From Undaria pinnatifida (Eukaryota > Sar > Phaeophyceae > Laminariales > Alariaceae), in the NCBI GenBank assembly GCA_012845835.1, contig JABAKD010000025.1, positions 15,849,966-15,913,965 on the forward strand: 64,000 bases of DNA, written 5' to 3'. Shown one piece after another: positions 45,111-54,550 of the stretch (its first letter is position 1; each line of letters begins with the position of its first letter). Both the position numbers and the translations under genes were made by a program. The notes under the pieces were generated by a model. It had not been told where the DNA came from and did not search any database. It worked only from the letters and a program-made list of their open reading frames with translations.

Positions 45111-45768
45111 TCCGGGTTCCACGGTTATTGCTTGTACGCGGTTTTGGTATGCTCAGATCCGCATCAATTATCATAACGACATATGCTACTGAACTAAAAC
45201 ATAGCGCCAACAAAACATGAGTTGTGCTGTTCTCCGGTGTACTGCTAAAAACAGAATGAAAAATGGTTGGACGCTCGCACACGTAGTAGACCCCACCACA
45301 TTACTTTTGCAAGAACAACAACAAACGATATATATTTGTCGTTTTAATTAAAGATGGACTTTCATATATGGAAGGGAATCACAGACTATAAAACCAGCCG
45401 ATCTCGACATTAGGCGGAAATCTGTCTTCTGGTTTCAAAAGTACTGGAGTGAGTATCCTTCAACAACTTGAAAACATCTCAGATAAAAACAAAGAGCAGA
45501 AAAGGCGAAAACAAAGTATCCAGTATATCGCGAGATCCTCTAGAAGCTGTTAAGAGAACGACGACAGAGTATACCTTGGAATGTACCGCTTTCGAACAAG
45601 AATTTTCCATACCGAAGCATCGAAAAAAGAAAAAGAAGGAAAGATGAAAGAAGCATGCAAAGCTGTACCCCTGCAGCAGCAGCCGAGCCGGGAGCTGTGG
45701 CCACGGGAAGACCATCAGGGCCAGACACTCACGGATTATTGGCCCGCAGCAAGCGCTGCAGCATGCTG

Positions 45769-45842
45769 CCTCACTGGCAGGACGCGCGTCTGCCAGTGAG
45801 GTAGCAGGTGCTGCTACCTCGCTAACAACAGCCTCGCTGTTG
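45769..45842. other. Three consecutive perfect hairpins
   Basis: Stem 1: CCTCACTGGCAG (45769-45780) with CTGCCAGTGAGG (45790-45801), loop 9. Stem 2: GAGGTAGCA (45798-45806) with TGCTACCTC (45812-45820), loop 5. Stem 3: CAACAGC (45826-45832) with GCTGTTG (45836-45842), loop 3. Stems 1 and 2 overlap by four bases and so exclude each other in one molecule. The segment lies in a minus-strand open frame (45479-45850) that is not otherwise supported. Confidence 0.8.
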
Positions 45843-46004
45843 GTGTTCATGCTATGTCAGTCGGGGCTGTATGTGTGTGTCGCCTGCTCCACGGGACACG
45901 GGATACGGGATCTTGAATGTTGTACGCGGGACCACGGAATACGAAATGATGTCCAACGAAACGGTAGTGGGGTGGGGCCCTTTCGGCGGATTCCTTTGCA
46001 GTAG

Positions 46005-46215
46005 CTCGGGGTCACTCGCGCGAGTGACCCCCCTGCTCTAATGCGGTCATAGGGTTTCGCGCTGCTTAAATGTTTCGACATGATTACCCAATGGGATGGT
46101 TAGCTATATAGTTTAGATGCTGCGCCAAACAAAATCGCCTAAGGTGTTCTTGCCAGTGAAGTACAGAGTCACCCGTACGGCTGGATCAGGCCTGGTAGTG
46201 AAAATTGCCTGCCGT
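46005..46215 (+). repeat. Family C dispersed repeat with perfect palindrome
   Basis: Begins with an exact 18-bp palindrome GTCACTCGCGCGAGTGAC (46011-46028), then GCGGTCATAGGGTTTCGCGC, CAATGGGATGGTTAGC, GCCAGTGAAGTACAGAGTCAC and GTAGCCTTGG. Confidence 0.72.
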
Positions 46216-46594
46216 AGCCTTGGTCGGAAACGGGATTTATTTCGCATTTTCCACGGGACCACGGGATAGATAGTCCCGACCCCTTAGACATTCCCCTCCG
46301 GGATTTGTCCCCCAGGAAAAATCCCGGGGAAGGCCCTGTAATTTAGAAGGTGTGTTTTCTTGACGTTAAACGGACATTTCCACCCATCAGCATCCAACAC
46401 AACCAGTATCAGTGCCCATGCCGAGCTCTGAACTCACAAATGTCGAGACAGAGCTGGGGTACATGCTCCAGCAGTGTACAGCAAGCAAGGAGATTTTGTG
46501 ATGCAATGCCACGCCTGCAATGGACACGCAGGGGAAAAAAGCACAAGTCGTTACACTTTTTCACGTCGCGTAAATGTATAGGAAGGAGGAGCTT

Positions 46595-46870
46595 AGTACC
46601 GTGCGCGTGGCACTAGGTGTAAGCGATGGTGGGGTGGCGGGGATCGGGAGTTAGGTTGATTTGAACTCGAAAACCATGCAAATACATTGGAGCTACTGCA
46701 TGGATGGCTCGAAAGGGAAAAATATGATATCACAACGGTCCGGTATTGTTTAATATTCTGGCGGATTTTGAATTTCGGTGGGGCGGCGGGGGAGGAGGGG
46801 GGTGTTTGTGTGTGTGGGGGGTGGGTTGTGGTTGGCGCGGCGGGGTAGTGGGAGGGGAGGGGGGTACTCA
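46595..46870 (+). repeat. Family A body fragment, diverged
   Basis: CGTGGCACTAGGTGTAAGCG, GCATGGATGGCTCGAAAGG, ATATGATATCAC, CTGGCGGATTTTGAATTTCG and GTGGGGCGG in the A order. The head is missing. Confidence 0.6.
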
Positions 46871-47479
46871 GTTCTTGTGTATCTGGCCGTAGCCGCATGA
46901 CCGTAGACCCTCGCATCCAAAATATTCCGGGACCGCATCCAAAATATTCCGGGACGGTTCACGTCGAGTTGTCACCAACCAGGCAGGCATTTTACTTGCA
47001 CCAAGCGCGAAGCGCCGCGAGGTGTTCATCGAGTCGCATATAGGGTAAACTGCATCCTTCCAAGAAGCGTTCGCAATACGGATGTATGCGCCTTGTGCCT
47101 ACTTTCTTGCTTGTGGACGACACAGCGGCAATGAATTATTTTGTTTTCTGGTTTGGGTACTCCAGAGACAGCAGTAGTAGTAGGCACTACCATTAAATGC
47201 CTCATGGGTGCCTTACCATATCCACACTACGTGATGCCATAATTCCCTTTGTGCGGAGTTAGGGTTCTCCACCCCGCACAATATGATCTGTAACTTGATA
47301 ACTACCATTGTGGCCGCCAAAAAAAAAAGATGGTACCCGGGTTGTCTAGCTCAAGCAGTGATTAGCATGTTTTAAAGCAACGTTGCCAACCAACGCTAAC
47401 CCCATTGATTGTACATATACCAGGTAATGCTTTGCAGCGTCGGTGCCACCAAGGCCAAACATAATACATTACCCAGTAA
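46871..47479. other. No gene supported
   Basis: Contains a short direct duplication near 46915-46955 (CATCCAAAATATTCCGGGAC, twice) and an A-run at about 47321. No frame or motif stands out. Confidence 0.4.
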
Positions 47480-47702
47480 TGCGCTCGATCGGAGTATCAC
47501 ACACAGCTTGCAAATAAATATGAGTTTCGACAAAATCTTCGATCTCACAGCTGGAGGAGTGTATTTTAATTTTTATAATAATGTAGAGACACGCGCGATC
47601 GAAGTAACACACGCGCAGCTTGCAAAGCTTAGCTTTGATAAACTGTTCGATCTCACAGCTGAACTGTCTCACAGCTGAAGAACTGTATTTTTCATTTTTC
47701 AA
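47480..47702 (-). repeat. Two tandem family A heads, inverted
   Basis: GATCGGAGTATCACACACAG ... GATCTCACAGCTGGAGGAGT, then a second diverged head ACGCGCGATCGAAGTAACAC ... TCACAGCTGAAGAACTG. Confidence 0.65.
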
Positions 47703-47764
47703 ACATAGAGAGGGGGAGGACGCGGAGGTGGATGCGAGCAAAATATTCCACCTGCGCGCAATAT

Positions 47765-48090
47765 ATTACAAAAAATGAAAATACACTCCAGCTAGCTGTG
47801 AGATCGAAGATTTCGTCGAAACTCATCTTTGCAAGCTGTGTGTGATACTCCGATCGCGCGCATTACGAGTTGTGTGTCCTCATTAAGGATATAGGTCGGC
47901 GACTCCCCTTACAACTACTGTGCAGCTATCAGGGTCAACAGGATGATTTTAGTCAGTCAGTCTATGCGCGGAAACTATAAAACCCGTTTCTGAGGGGGAC
48001 AAAATCTGACAGCTGTGAAGGGAAATGTATCCTTTTATCAAGTGAATCTTGTAAGTCGAATAACCGGTGAGGGGGGTGGGGCTGCGCGCA
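47765..48090 (+). repeat. Family A copy, truncated
   Basis: Full head and first module to GAATAACCGGTGAGGGGGG, then it ends abruptly. With the inverted heads before it, it forms an outward-inward pair. Confidence 0.75.
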
Positions 48091-48186
48091 ATATATACGT
48101 AGATGCCCAATATTCAAGAACATGCTGTAAGTGACGTGGATGGGATCAAAACTGTTTTTCAGTGATCTAATGTTTTTTTCGTTAGT

Positions 48187-48259
48187 TGTTTTAAGGCTTA
48201 GTTTGGGTAAGCTATTGTTAATCTTTCGCAAGTGGTCAAACGGACTAATACCTCACTAG
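48187..48259 (+). repeat. Family D, candidate LTR end, copy 3
   Basis: GTTTTAAGGCTTAGTTTGGG ... CAAGTGGTCAAACGGACTAA ... CCTCACTAG. This is the same sequence as the two copies bracketing the gag relic, but on the opposite strand and with no gag or pol nearby. It may be a solo LTR remnant. Confidence 0.6.
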
Positions 48260-48929
48260 TCTAGTACCTTGACATATATTGCTATGAATCGGTGTTTTTT
48301 TACTGAGGGAATATTTCATTTGCGATGAAATGATGTAAAAAAACATCAAAATAAAAACCGCAGTCGTGATTCTATTTAAAATACCGATAGCAGTCACGTG
48401 TCAACAAATCAGGTTGAAATTCGTAAAACCGCGCCGGAAATTGCAAAAAATGTTGTTTTGACCCCAGGAACATGGTTGACGTAGGATATCACCCCCCCCT
48501 TGGGCTATTATAAAACCTAGATATCCGTCCTTCAAGAACAGTGTCAAACGTCACAAGGGTGAAAGGAGAGCAGCTGGGCGCCATGCTGTCGCTTTCGTGT
48601 GTGCGAGCTGCGTCGTGCATGCGTCTGCTGCTGCCGTGCTGCTGCTCTGCTTCGGTGCATTCTAGAAAAATAGCTTATTATTCCGCCGCCATAATAACGG
48701 TTTTCGTTTTTTTTGCAAGTCTAAAATATATATGAAATACGTACGGCGGATTCTTTTGGTTTGATCAAAGTGCACCAAAGACGACGTCATAGAGCACATG
48801 CAAACGCGCCGTGATTGGCTGAATACACCGATATGCTGAACACAGCCTACATCTTTTTTATTACCAAGTTACGAGTGGACGAACGATTGTGACTTTACTG
48901 GCCAATCCAGCTCGTAATCGTACACTAGA
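48260..48929. other. No gene supported
   Basis: Only short frames. The frame at 48541-48735 is Cys/Ser/Leu-rich and ends in a hydrophobic stretch but has no supporting signal. Confidence 0.35.
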
Positions 48930-49615
48930 TGATAATAATGTTAACACTGCGGTAGACCACACTACCAAAACATAACGCAGGGTATTTCGTGCCTACCTGC
49001 CGTCTGCATGATCCCCTGGCAACCTCTATCTACCGAACGCAATAGCACATGCCTAACGAAGTGAAGTCATTGAGCGCGGGCACATCAAGCGTTCCTTTCA
49101 AACCAATGACAATTTGCACCTCTCCCCCTCGTGTTCAATAGTGGTGACATTGCATATTTACATCACCTCGCTTGCTGTGTTTGTAATATGTATCTCTGTC
49201 TCAGAATGGGCGACCTGAGAGCCTCACATGTTGCTCACATGTTGCTCACATCGGCACGGTAAAAGTCATGGGCGTAAAATCCCACATGAGCTAATAATAA
49301 TGTGAAAAGGAAGTACACGCAGATTCGTTAAAATTTCGGTAGAGACCACACTACCAACAACCTATTACGTAGGGTAGGGTATTTCGTACGTACCGTCTGC
49401 ATGATCGCCTCACAACCTGTGCTAAACGAAGTATGACCAACGAAGTGATGTAATTGGGCGCGGGTACACCAAGCGTTCGTTTCAAAACACGGACGCTTCG
49501 CACTTCCCCCCCTCGTGCTCAACGTTGTTTGACCACATCACCTCGCTGTTGTATTTCGCAATATGTTTAGACTATATTTCTTACAATTAGTGATGTCAGG
49601 GCCCCTCACCGGCCC
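48930..49615. repeat. ~390-bp tandem duplication
   Basis: Units 48930-49225 and 49290-49615 share ACCACACTACCA, GGGTATTTCGT, CCGTCTGCATGATC, CGCGGG(C/T)ACA, CCCCTCGTG and ACATCACCTCGCT in the same order, offset by about 388 bp. They are clearly diverged from each other. They lie immediately before the recombinase fragment. Confidence 0.65.
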
Positions 49616-49864
49616 GGTAAAATCTTGGTAACTACATGGTTGTACCTATCGATTGAAATATTCTATCTTGATATCCATGTACAGCAGAATATTATCGAAG
49701 TATGAGAAAATATGGGTTTTCTACGTACGTAAGAATTTTGACCAATCAGATCAATGCGGTAATTCACAGTCGTATGAGTGATAGCCTTGGGTACTACACC
49801 TGGCCCAGCTGTGTAGGCGACGATCGAATTGATGTGTTGTTGCTTGTTTCTGCTATCTTCGGCC

Positions 49865-50221
49865 CCCCTAGTTGCGTTTGGCGTTGGTAACGGCAGATGG
49901 TCCATGTGGACACAACATCAAGCAACGACAGCTTTGCGGGAAGTGGTTGCGTTGGCGGGTGTGCGTGCGGAGGAGTACGCCTTGCACTCCCTGAGGATTG
50001 GAGGCGCAACGCACTTGTCGGCGGGGGGTGCAACACCGAAGGTGTTGCAGCGTGAGGGCCGGTGGGCGTCCAATGCTTATAACACGTATGTCCGTAGTCA
50101 CGGAAAAAACGCCAGTTGGGTAGCAAGTGTTATGGCCCAGGAAGGAATTAGCGGTGGGGTTCAGCCGGGGCAGGGCACCGAGTGGGGGCGAATTAACCCA
50201 CCCTTAGATCCGACTAGTTAG
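49865..50221 (+). pseudogene. Tyrosine recombinase C-terminal fragment (Crypton/DIRS-like)
   Basis: The frame reads TTALREVVALAGVRAEEYA, then LHSLRIGGATHLSAGGAT, VLQREGRWASNAYNTYVRSH and a tail GQGTEWGRINPP. HSLRIGGA carries the H-x-x-R pair of the tyrosine recombinase active site, GRW fits the position of the second His/Trp, and Tyr of NAYNTYVR is the likely nucleophile. The first catalytic Arg and the N-terminal SAM-like domain are not visible upstream, where a ~390-bp tandem duplication lies. Such enzymes move Crypton and DIRS elements by strand exchange. Because only the last ~110 residues are intact, I treat it as a fragment, though a 3' exon is possible. No DIRS reverse transcriptase is seen nearby. 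Confidence 0.66.
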
Positions 50222-50639
50222 GCAAACGCGGAATTACAAAGAAGTGTGTTATCCCATGTGCACTCTACGAATCGCGAGTAGGGGGGGGGCGGGGAGATGA
50301 GACTTCATCCGTAATACGGGTCTACTACCAGTTGTGCTGGAGGCTGGCGTCGAGAGTTCGATGTCGCCAGATGGTTTGGGAGTTGACTCGTGTATACGGA
50401 TGTTAGCGGGGGGTTGCCGGCGGGGCAGCCCCGGGGTATTCCCATCTCCAACCCCCCTCTCCGTGCGGGGGGTTGCGCATTAATATAATACAACTTCGAA
50501 AGCAAAGTCCAAAATAATAAATTATGAAGCTTTTAATACGTTGTTTACCACACCTAAATAAAGCTTGTGTTGCATTACACAACTAGCATCGAATCTGGCA
50601 GAAGAAAAAAACAATAACAGGCAGTTAATAGAAAGGGGT
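50222..50639. other. No gene; GC-rich inverted-repeat segment
   Basis: GGGGGTTGCCGGCGGGGCAG and the following CCCCGGGG/CCCCCC-GGGGGG tracts near 50405-50475 can pair. This could be the end of the element that carried the recombinase. Confidence 0.35.
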
Positions 50640-51215
50640 GTATTCTTGCTGCAACCGTCAGATTTGTCCTCTTCAAGGATTTATTGTTTCCGCACACATA
50701 TTGAAGTGTCCCCCCCCCCCCCGCCGCCCCTTCTTGTTTAAACGCCTCGCCTAGAATCAAAATCCGCCAGAGTAGTAAACACTACCAGCCAGCTGATGTC
50801 ACCTCATCATCTTTCTAGCCATCTATGCCATAGCTCCAATTCATAGCCGCCCCCCATTTTTTCTCCCTCATTCCCTCTTGTTCAAACGCCCCACCTAAAA
50901 TCGAAATCGGCGAAAGTAATAAATACTCCGGAGTACTTATTTTTATCAAATACTTCTACGCAATTGATATCACGTGGTTTTCTCTCTAGCCATCCTTGAC
51001 GTAGCTTTAATCAATCCCCTTCCTCCCCTCCCCTATGCCGCATCCTCCCCCACCACCTGCACGATCGCCTAGTAGACCTAGCACCACGCGTATAACAAGC
51101 CCCTACATTTATTTATGCGTAATACGTGCGATCGGAGTATCTATCACACACGTCTTGCGAAGATGAGTTTCCACGAAATCATCGATCTCACAGGTGGAGT
51201 GTATTTTTTTTTTTC
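50640..51215 (-). repeat. Family A copy
   Basis: CCGTCAGATTTGTCCTCTTC, C-run, AATCAAAATCCGCC, TAGCCATCTATGCC, CTAGCACCACGCGTATAAC, then the reverse head (GATCGGAGTATC, GATCTCACAGGTGGAGTG). Parts of the middle block occur twice. Confidence 0.7.
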
Positions 51216-51309
51216 ATAGTAGTATAGACTAGACTAGCTAAGTAGTCTCAGCAGTGATTCTCCTGCTGGTTGCGTATTTATTTGTTAATAATAATGAAGT
51301 TCAAATCTC

Positions 51310-51381
51310 ACCACGGTGGGAATCGAACTAAAGCTCAACGCTTCTATTAGTATTCGAGGGTAACTACTAGACCACCGCGGC
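51310..51381 (-). tRNA. tRNA-like sequence, probably pseudogene or SINE head
   Basis: On the minus strand 72 bases begin GCCGCGG and end CCGTGGT, which can pair as a 7-bp acceptor stem with two G-U pairs. TGGTCTAGTAG fits the A-box exactly and AGTTCGATTCC fits the B-box with one change. The D- and T-stems do not pair well and no anticodon can be assigned with confidence, so a working tRNA is unlikely. Confidence 0.4.
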
Positions 51382-51661
51382 ACCGGACTACCTTGGTATG
51401 AATTGATTTATCAGGTACCTACGTACTAGGTTGGTGTGGTCTACCACAATTAAACAGTTGTTTCTGCCTTAATTTCCTTTCACAGTAAACAAAAGCAGTT
51501 ACAGTACCTGGTAAGTAACATGCGATTATATACGTACTGTATATTCCATGGAGTCGAGTCGAAGATATTGTGTGGTCCCGTGGATCCGGGATGTGGCGTC
51601 CATGTCTGGTCGACGCGCTAGTGTGGTGCTCACAGAAACATGCCCTAGCATGCAATAGTAG
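51382..51661. other. Spacer between two tRNA-like sequences
   Basis: No gene is seen. The stretch lies between the minus-strand tRNA-like sequence and the plus-strand SINE. Confidence 0.4.
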
Positions 51662-51835
51662 CCGCCCCGGTGGTGTATCAGGTTAATATCCTCGAGCCTG
51701 GTATAGGTCAGTTTCGTGAGTTTGAATTCCTCCGAGTGTATGCTCGTTCAAATTCGTGGGCACTTTTTCTTGTGCACAATTTGACTTGCGGAAAGCGCGA
51801 AAGCGTGAGTTAGCAACAACACTCGATAAAATATC
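51662..51835 (+). repeat. tRNA-derived SINE, copy 2 (family S)
   Basis: CCCCGGTGGTGTATCAGG (A-box-like), CTCGAGCCTGGTATAGGTC, GAGTTTGAATTCC (diverged B-box), CCGAGTGTATG, CACTTTTTCTTGTG, then TTGACTTGCGGAAAGCGCG and GAGTTAGCAACA. It matches the minus-strand copy at 36779-36943 throughout. Confidence 0.7.
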
Positions 51836-52479
51836 GACGAGCAGCAGTGGGATTGATTGCTGAAGCCTAGATGCGCGTTAAAAATTGAAGGCAAGAACTG
51901 GGAGAAAAAAGGGGCGACACCTACCTGTGACCATGACCTGTCCAGAAGCTGGAAAGTAGACGTGTGTGAAAAAAAAAAAGAAAAATGTACTACGAGTAGT
52001 AGATAATGATTAGACTAGATAGAGTCTAATCGCTGAGTGATGTTCCTTTCCCCTATATCACACCAGCAGCAGGTAGTATATCGCAACGCAACAGCTTTCT
52101 TGAAAATGACAGTGAAAACTCCTTCACACACCTGACAACGAGGAGACGCGGCCCGGAGATTGCTCAGTGTACCAACGGTCAGGATCAGGTTATTGACCAG
52201 CGCACTTGGTTTGAACTATCGCTCCTCACTCCACCTAGCGCACTACGGGCATGCGTTAGACTCAGTTTGCCGACGCCCAGAACCAAAATTGTAAGGCGGT
52301 GCTGTGATGAAATGCGCTGCCTTGGACTACCCTGTCCTTCGGTCTGTTCGTTCTTGCGTTCGATAAACCTGTTATCTTTGCAATGGGCAGTTTCGCGCAT
52401 TGTAGGTTTGATCGTGAAGCGATAGTTAGACTACGTACTACTACAATACAGTACTGAGTATTGTGTGATGTTGCTGACT
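51836..52479. other. No gene supported
   Basis: Short frames only. An A-run at about 51970. No family repeat is recognised. Confidence 0.35.
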
Positions 52480-52725
52480 TGGAGGGGATCAAAGTTCTCT
52501 TGTGCCTCGTACACCACAGCGAGTTTATAGGTTTCGTACAATTCGACGAGAGTCGATGAGGGAAGAAAACGCTGGCAATTATTCTCGCAATAAAAGTGAA
52601 AGCATGCACCGCGCAGTGGGAAGGGGGGAGGAGGGCCCGCTATGTGACCCCGGATCTGAATTCTACTGAGAGGGGGGGGCAAGAATAGCGCTAGGATAGT
52701 AAGTGAGATGAAAAACAAAATATAG
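52480..52725 (+). repeat. Family B repeat, copy 2
   Basis: TACAATTCGACGAGAGTCG, GAGGGAAGAAAACG, GGGAAGGGGGGAGGAGGG, TGTGACCCCGGATCTGAATT. Directly followed by a family A copy. Confidence 0.65.
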
Positions 52726-52749
52726 AGTCTAGTCTAGGTCTACATATTC

Positions 52750-53070
52750 TAAAAAATGAAACTACCCTCAAGCTTTCGTCGAAACTCATATTCGCAAGCT
52801 GTGAGTGAAACTCCGCTCGCGCGTATTACTGGGTGTTTGTCCTCATGAAGGATATTGGTTGACGACACCCCTTGGAGCTACAATGTAGCTTGTACCGGAG
52901 TCGACAGGATGATGTTAATCAATCTGTCTGTGCGCGGAAACTCTAAAATCCATTTCTGAGGGGGACAAAAACCTGACAGCTGTGGAAGAAATAGCAACAG
53001 CTTATTATCAAGTATATCCTGCAAGTGGTACACAACTGTTGAGGGGAGGGCATATTTATCGAAAGATTTT
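52750..53070 (+). repeat. Family A copy, truncated
   Basis: A diverged head (AGCTTTCGTCGAAACTCATA) and first module (GCGCGGAAACTCTAAAATCC, GAGGGGGACAAAA), ending near GAGGGGAGGG. Confidence 0.65.
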
Positions 53071-53084
53071 AGTGTGCGAACGTA

Positions 53085-53200
53085 CTACAGTACAAGGGGG
53101 GCTTTACAAGGCGGTCTCAATGAGGCGGTCATTCGAGAAAACGCGGTCAAGATTGCCTTGACACAGCAGGAGATGCGAATAGGGCGGTTACCGCCGTGTC
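53085..53200. repeat. GGCGGT phrase array
   Basis: AAGGCGGTCTCAATGAGGCG, AACGCGGTCAAG and GGGCGGTTACCGCC. This is the reverse complement of the ACCGCC phrase array at 40.4 kb. A longer version lies at 55495-55635. Confidence 0.6.
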
Positions 53201-53204
53201 TAGT

Positions 53205-53460
53205 ACAAAAAATAAAATACACTCCAGCTGTGAAACCGAAGATTTTGTCAAAACTCATCTATCTTTGCAAGATGTTGGTGATTCTCCGATCGCGCATATT
53301 ACGGGTTGTATGTCCTCATTAAGGATACCGGTCGGCGACTCCTCTTGCAACTACAGTGGAGCTATCAGGGTCAACAGGGTGATGTTATTCAGTGTGTGCG
53401 CGGAAACTGTAAAAAAACCCGTTTTTAAGGGGGACAAAATCTGACAGCTTTGCAAGGAAA
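53205..53460 (+). repeat. Family A copy, truncated
   Basis: Head and first module to TCTGACAGCTTTGCAAGG, then the next A head begins. Tandem with the following copy. Confidence 0.7.
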
Positions 53461-53474
53461 TGCATCAGTTTATT

Positions 53475-54470
53475 ATAAAAATTAAAATACACTCCAGCTG
53501 TGAGATCGAATATTTTGTCGAAACTCATCTTTGCAAGCTGTGTGTGATACTCCGATCGCGCGTATTACGGGTTGTGCGTCCTCGTTAAGGATATAGGTCG
53601 GCGACTCCCCTTGCAACTACAGTGTAGCTATCAGGGTCAACAGGGTGATGTTAGGTAGTCTGTGCGCGGAAACTATAATACCCGTTTCTGAGGGGGACAA
53701 AATCTGACAGCTGTGGAAGGAAATGCATCAGTTTATGAAGTGAATCCCGTAAGTCGAATATCCGATGAGGGGAGGGCGGAGTTTTTAAGGACGTGGGGGC
53801 CTGAATTTGATCAAAAGGGGGGCGGGAGGGGGGGAGGGGACGGGTGGGGCAGGTCTATTTGTGCGTGGAAAGTATAAATATTTCTTGTGGGGAAGGGGGG
53901 GGAATGTGGCGGGGGGAGCCGGGGGCGGGGGTGGAAGGTCTTTAGGTCGCATAGATGTAGGGGTTTGCTATACGCGTGGTGCTAGGTCTAGGCGATATTG
54001 CGGGTGGTAGGGAAGGAGGGGGCGTTGGGGATGGGGGTGGGTGGGAATTGCAGCAGCGGCATGGACGGCTCTGAAACGATAACGAGGCGATACCCAGGGC
54101 GTGGAAGTGTTTATTACTCTGGCGGATTTCGATAGTAGGTGGGGCGTTTAAGCAAAAGGAAGTTTATCAAGTGAATCCTGTAAGTCGAATAACCGGTGAG
54201 AGGAGGGCAGAGTTCTTAAGGACATGGGGGGCTGGGTTTACGCAAGAGGGGGCGGCGGGAGGGGGGGGTGAGGGCGGGAGGAGCAGCTTACTCTGTGCGA
54301 GGAAACAATGAATCTTTCAATAATCTTTCACGGGATAAATCTGACGGTTTTGGAACGAATGCACCAGTTTATCATGAATTTCCTGTAAGTCGTACCACCA
54401 GTGAGGAGAGGGTGGAGCGTTCGAGAGGGTGAGGGTGGGGGTGGGTGGGGGAGGGGGGGGGGCTGTCTAT
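53475..54470 (+). repeat. Family A copy, long
   Basis: A full head, the GTCGAATATCCGATGAGGGG block, G-runs, CTATACGCGTGGTGCTAGG, GGCATGGACGGCTCTG and a second first-module block at 54165. It retains most A modules in a partly duplicated order. Confidence 0.72.
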
Positions 54471-54489
54471 GTAGCAACGGACCTTATAT

Positions 54490-54527
54490 ATGGCGGCAGC
54501 CACCCTATTGAGGGAGGCTGCCGCCAT
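54490..54527. other. Perfect 12-bp inverted repeat
   Basis: ATGGCGGCAGCC (54490-54501) and GGCTGCCGCCAT (54516-54527), loop 14. It lies at the right edge of a family A copy. Confidence 0.85.
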
Positions 54528-54550
54528 GTCCACGGCCAATTTTCGCCTCC

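Noticed and set aside
45479-45850. 123-codon minus frame with Ala/Ser-rich start
   Set aside because: Its N-terminal part is the hairpin cluster and the rest is phenylalanine-rich low complexity. No support.
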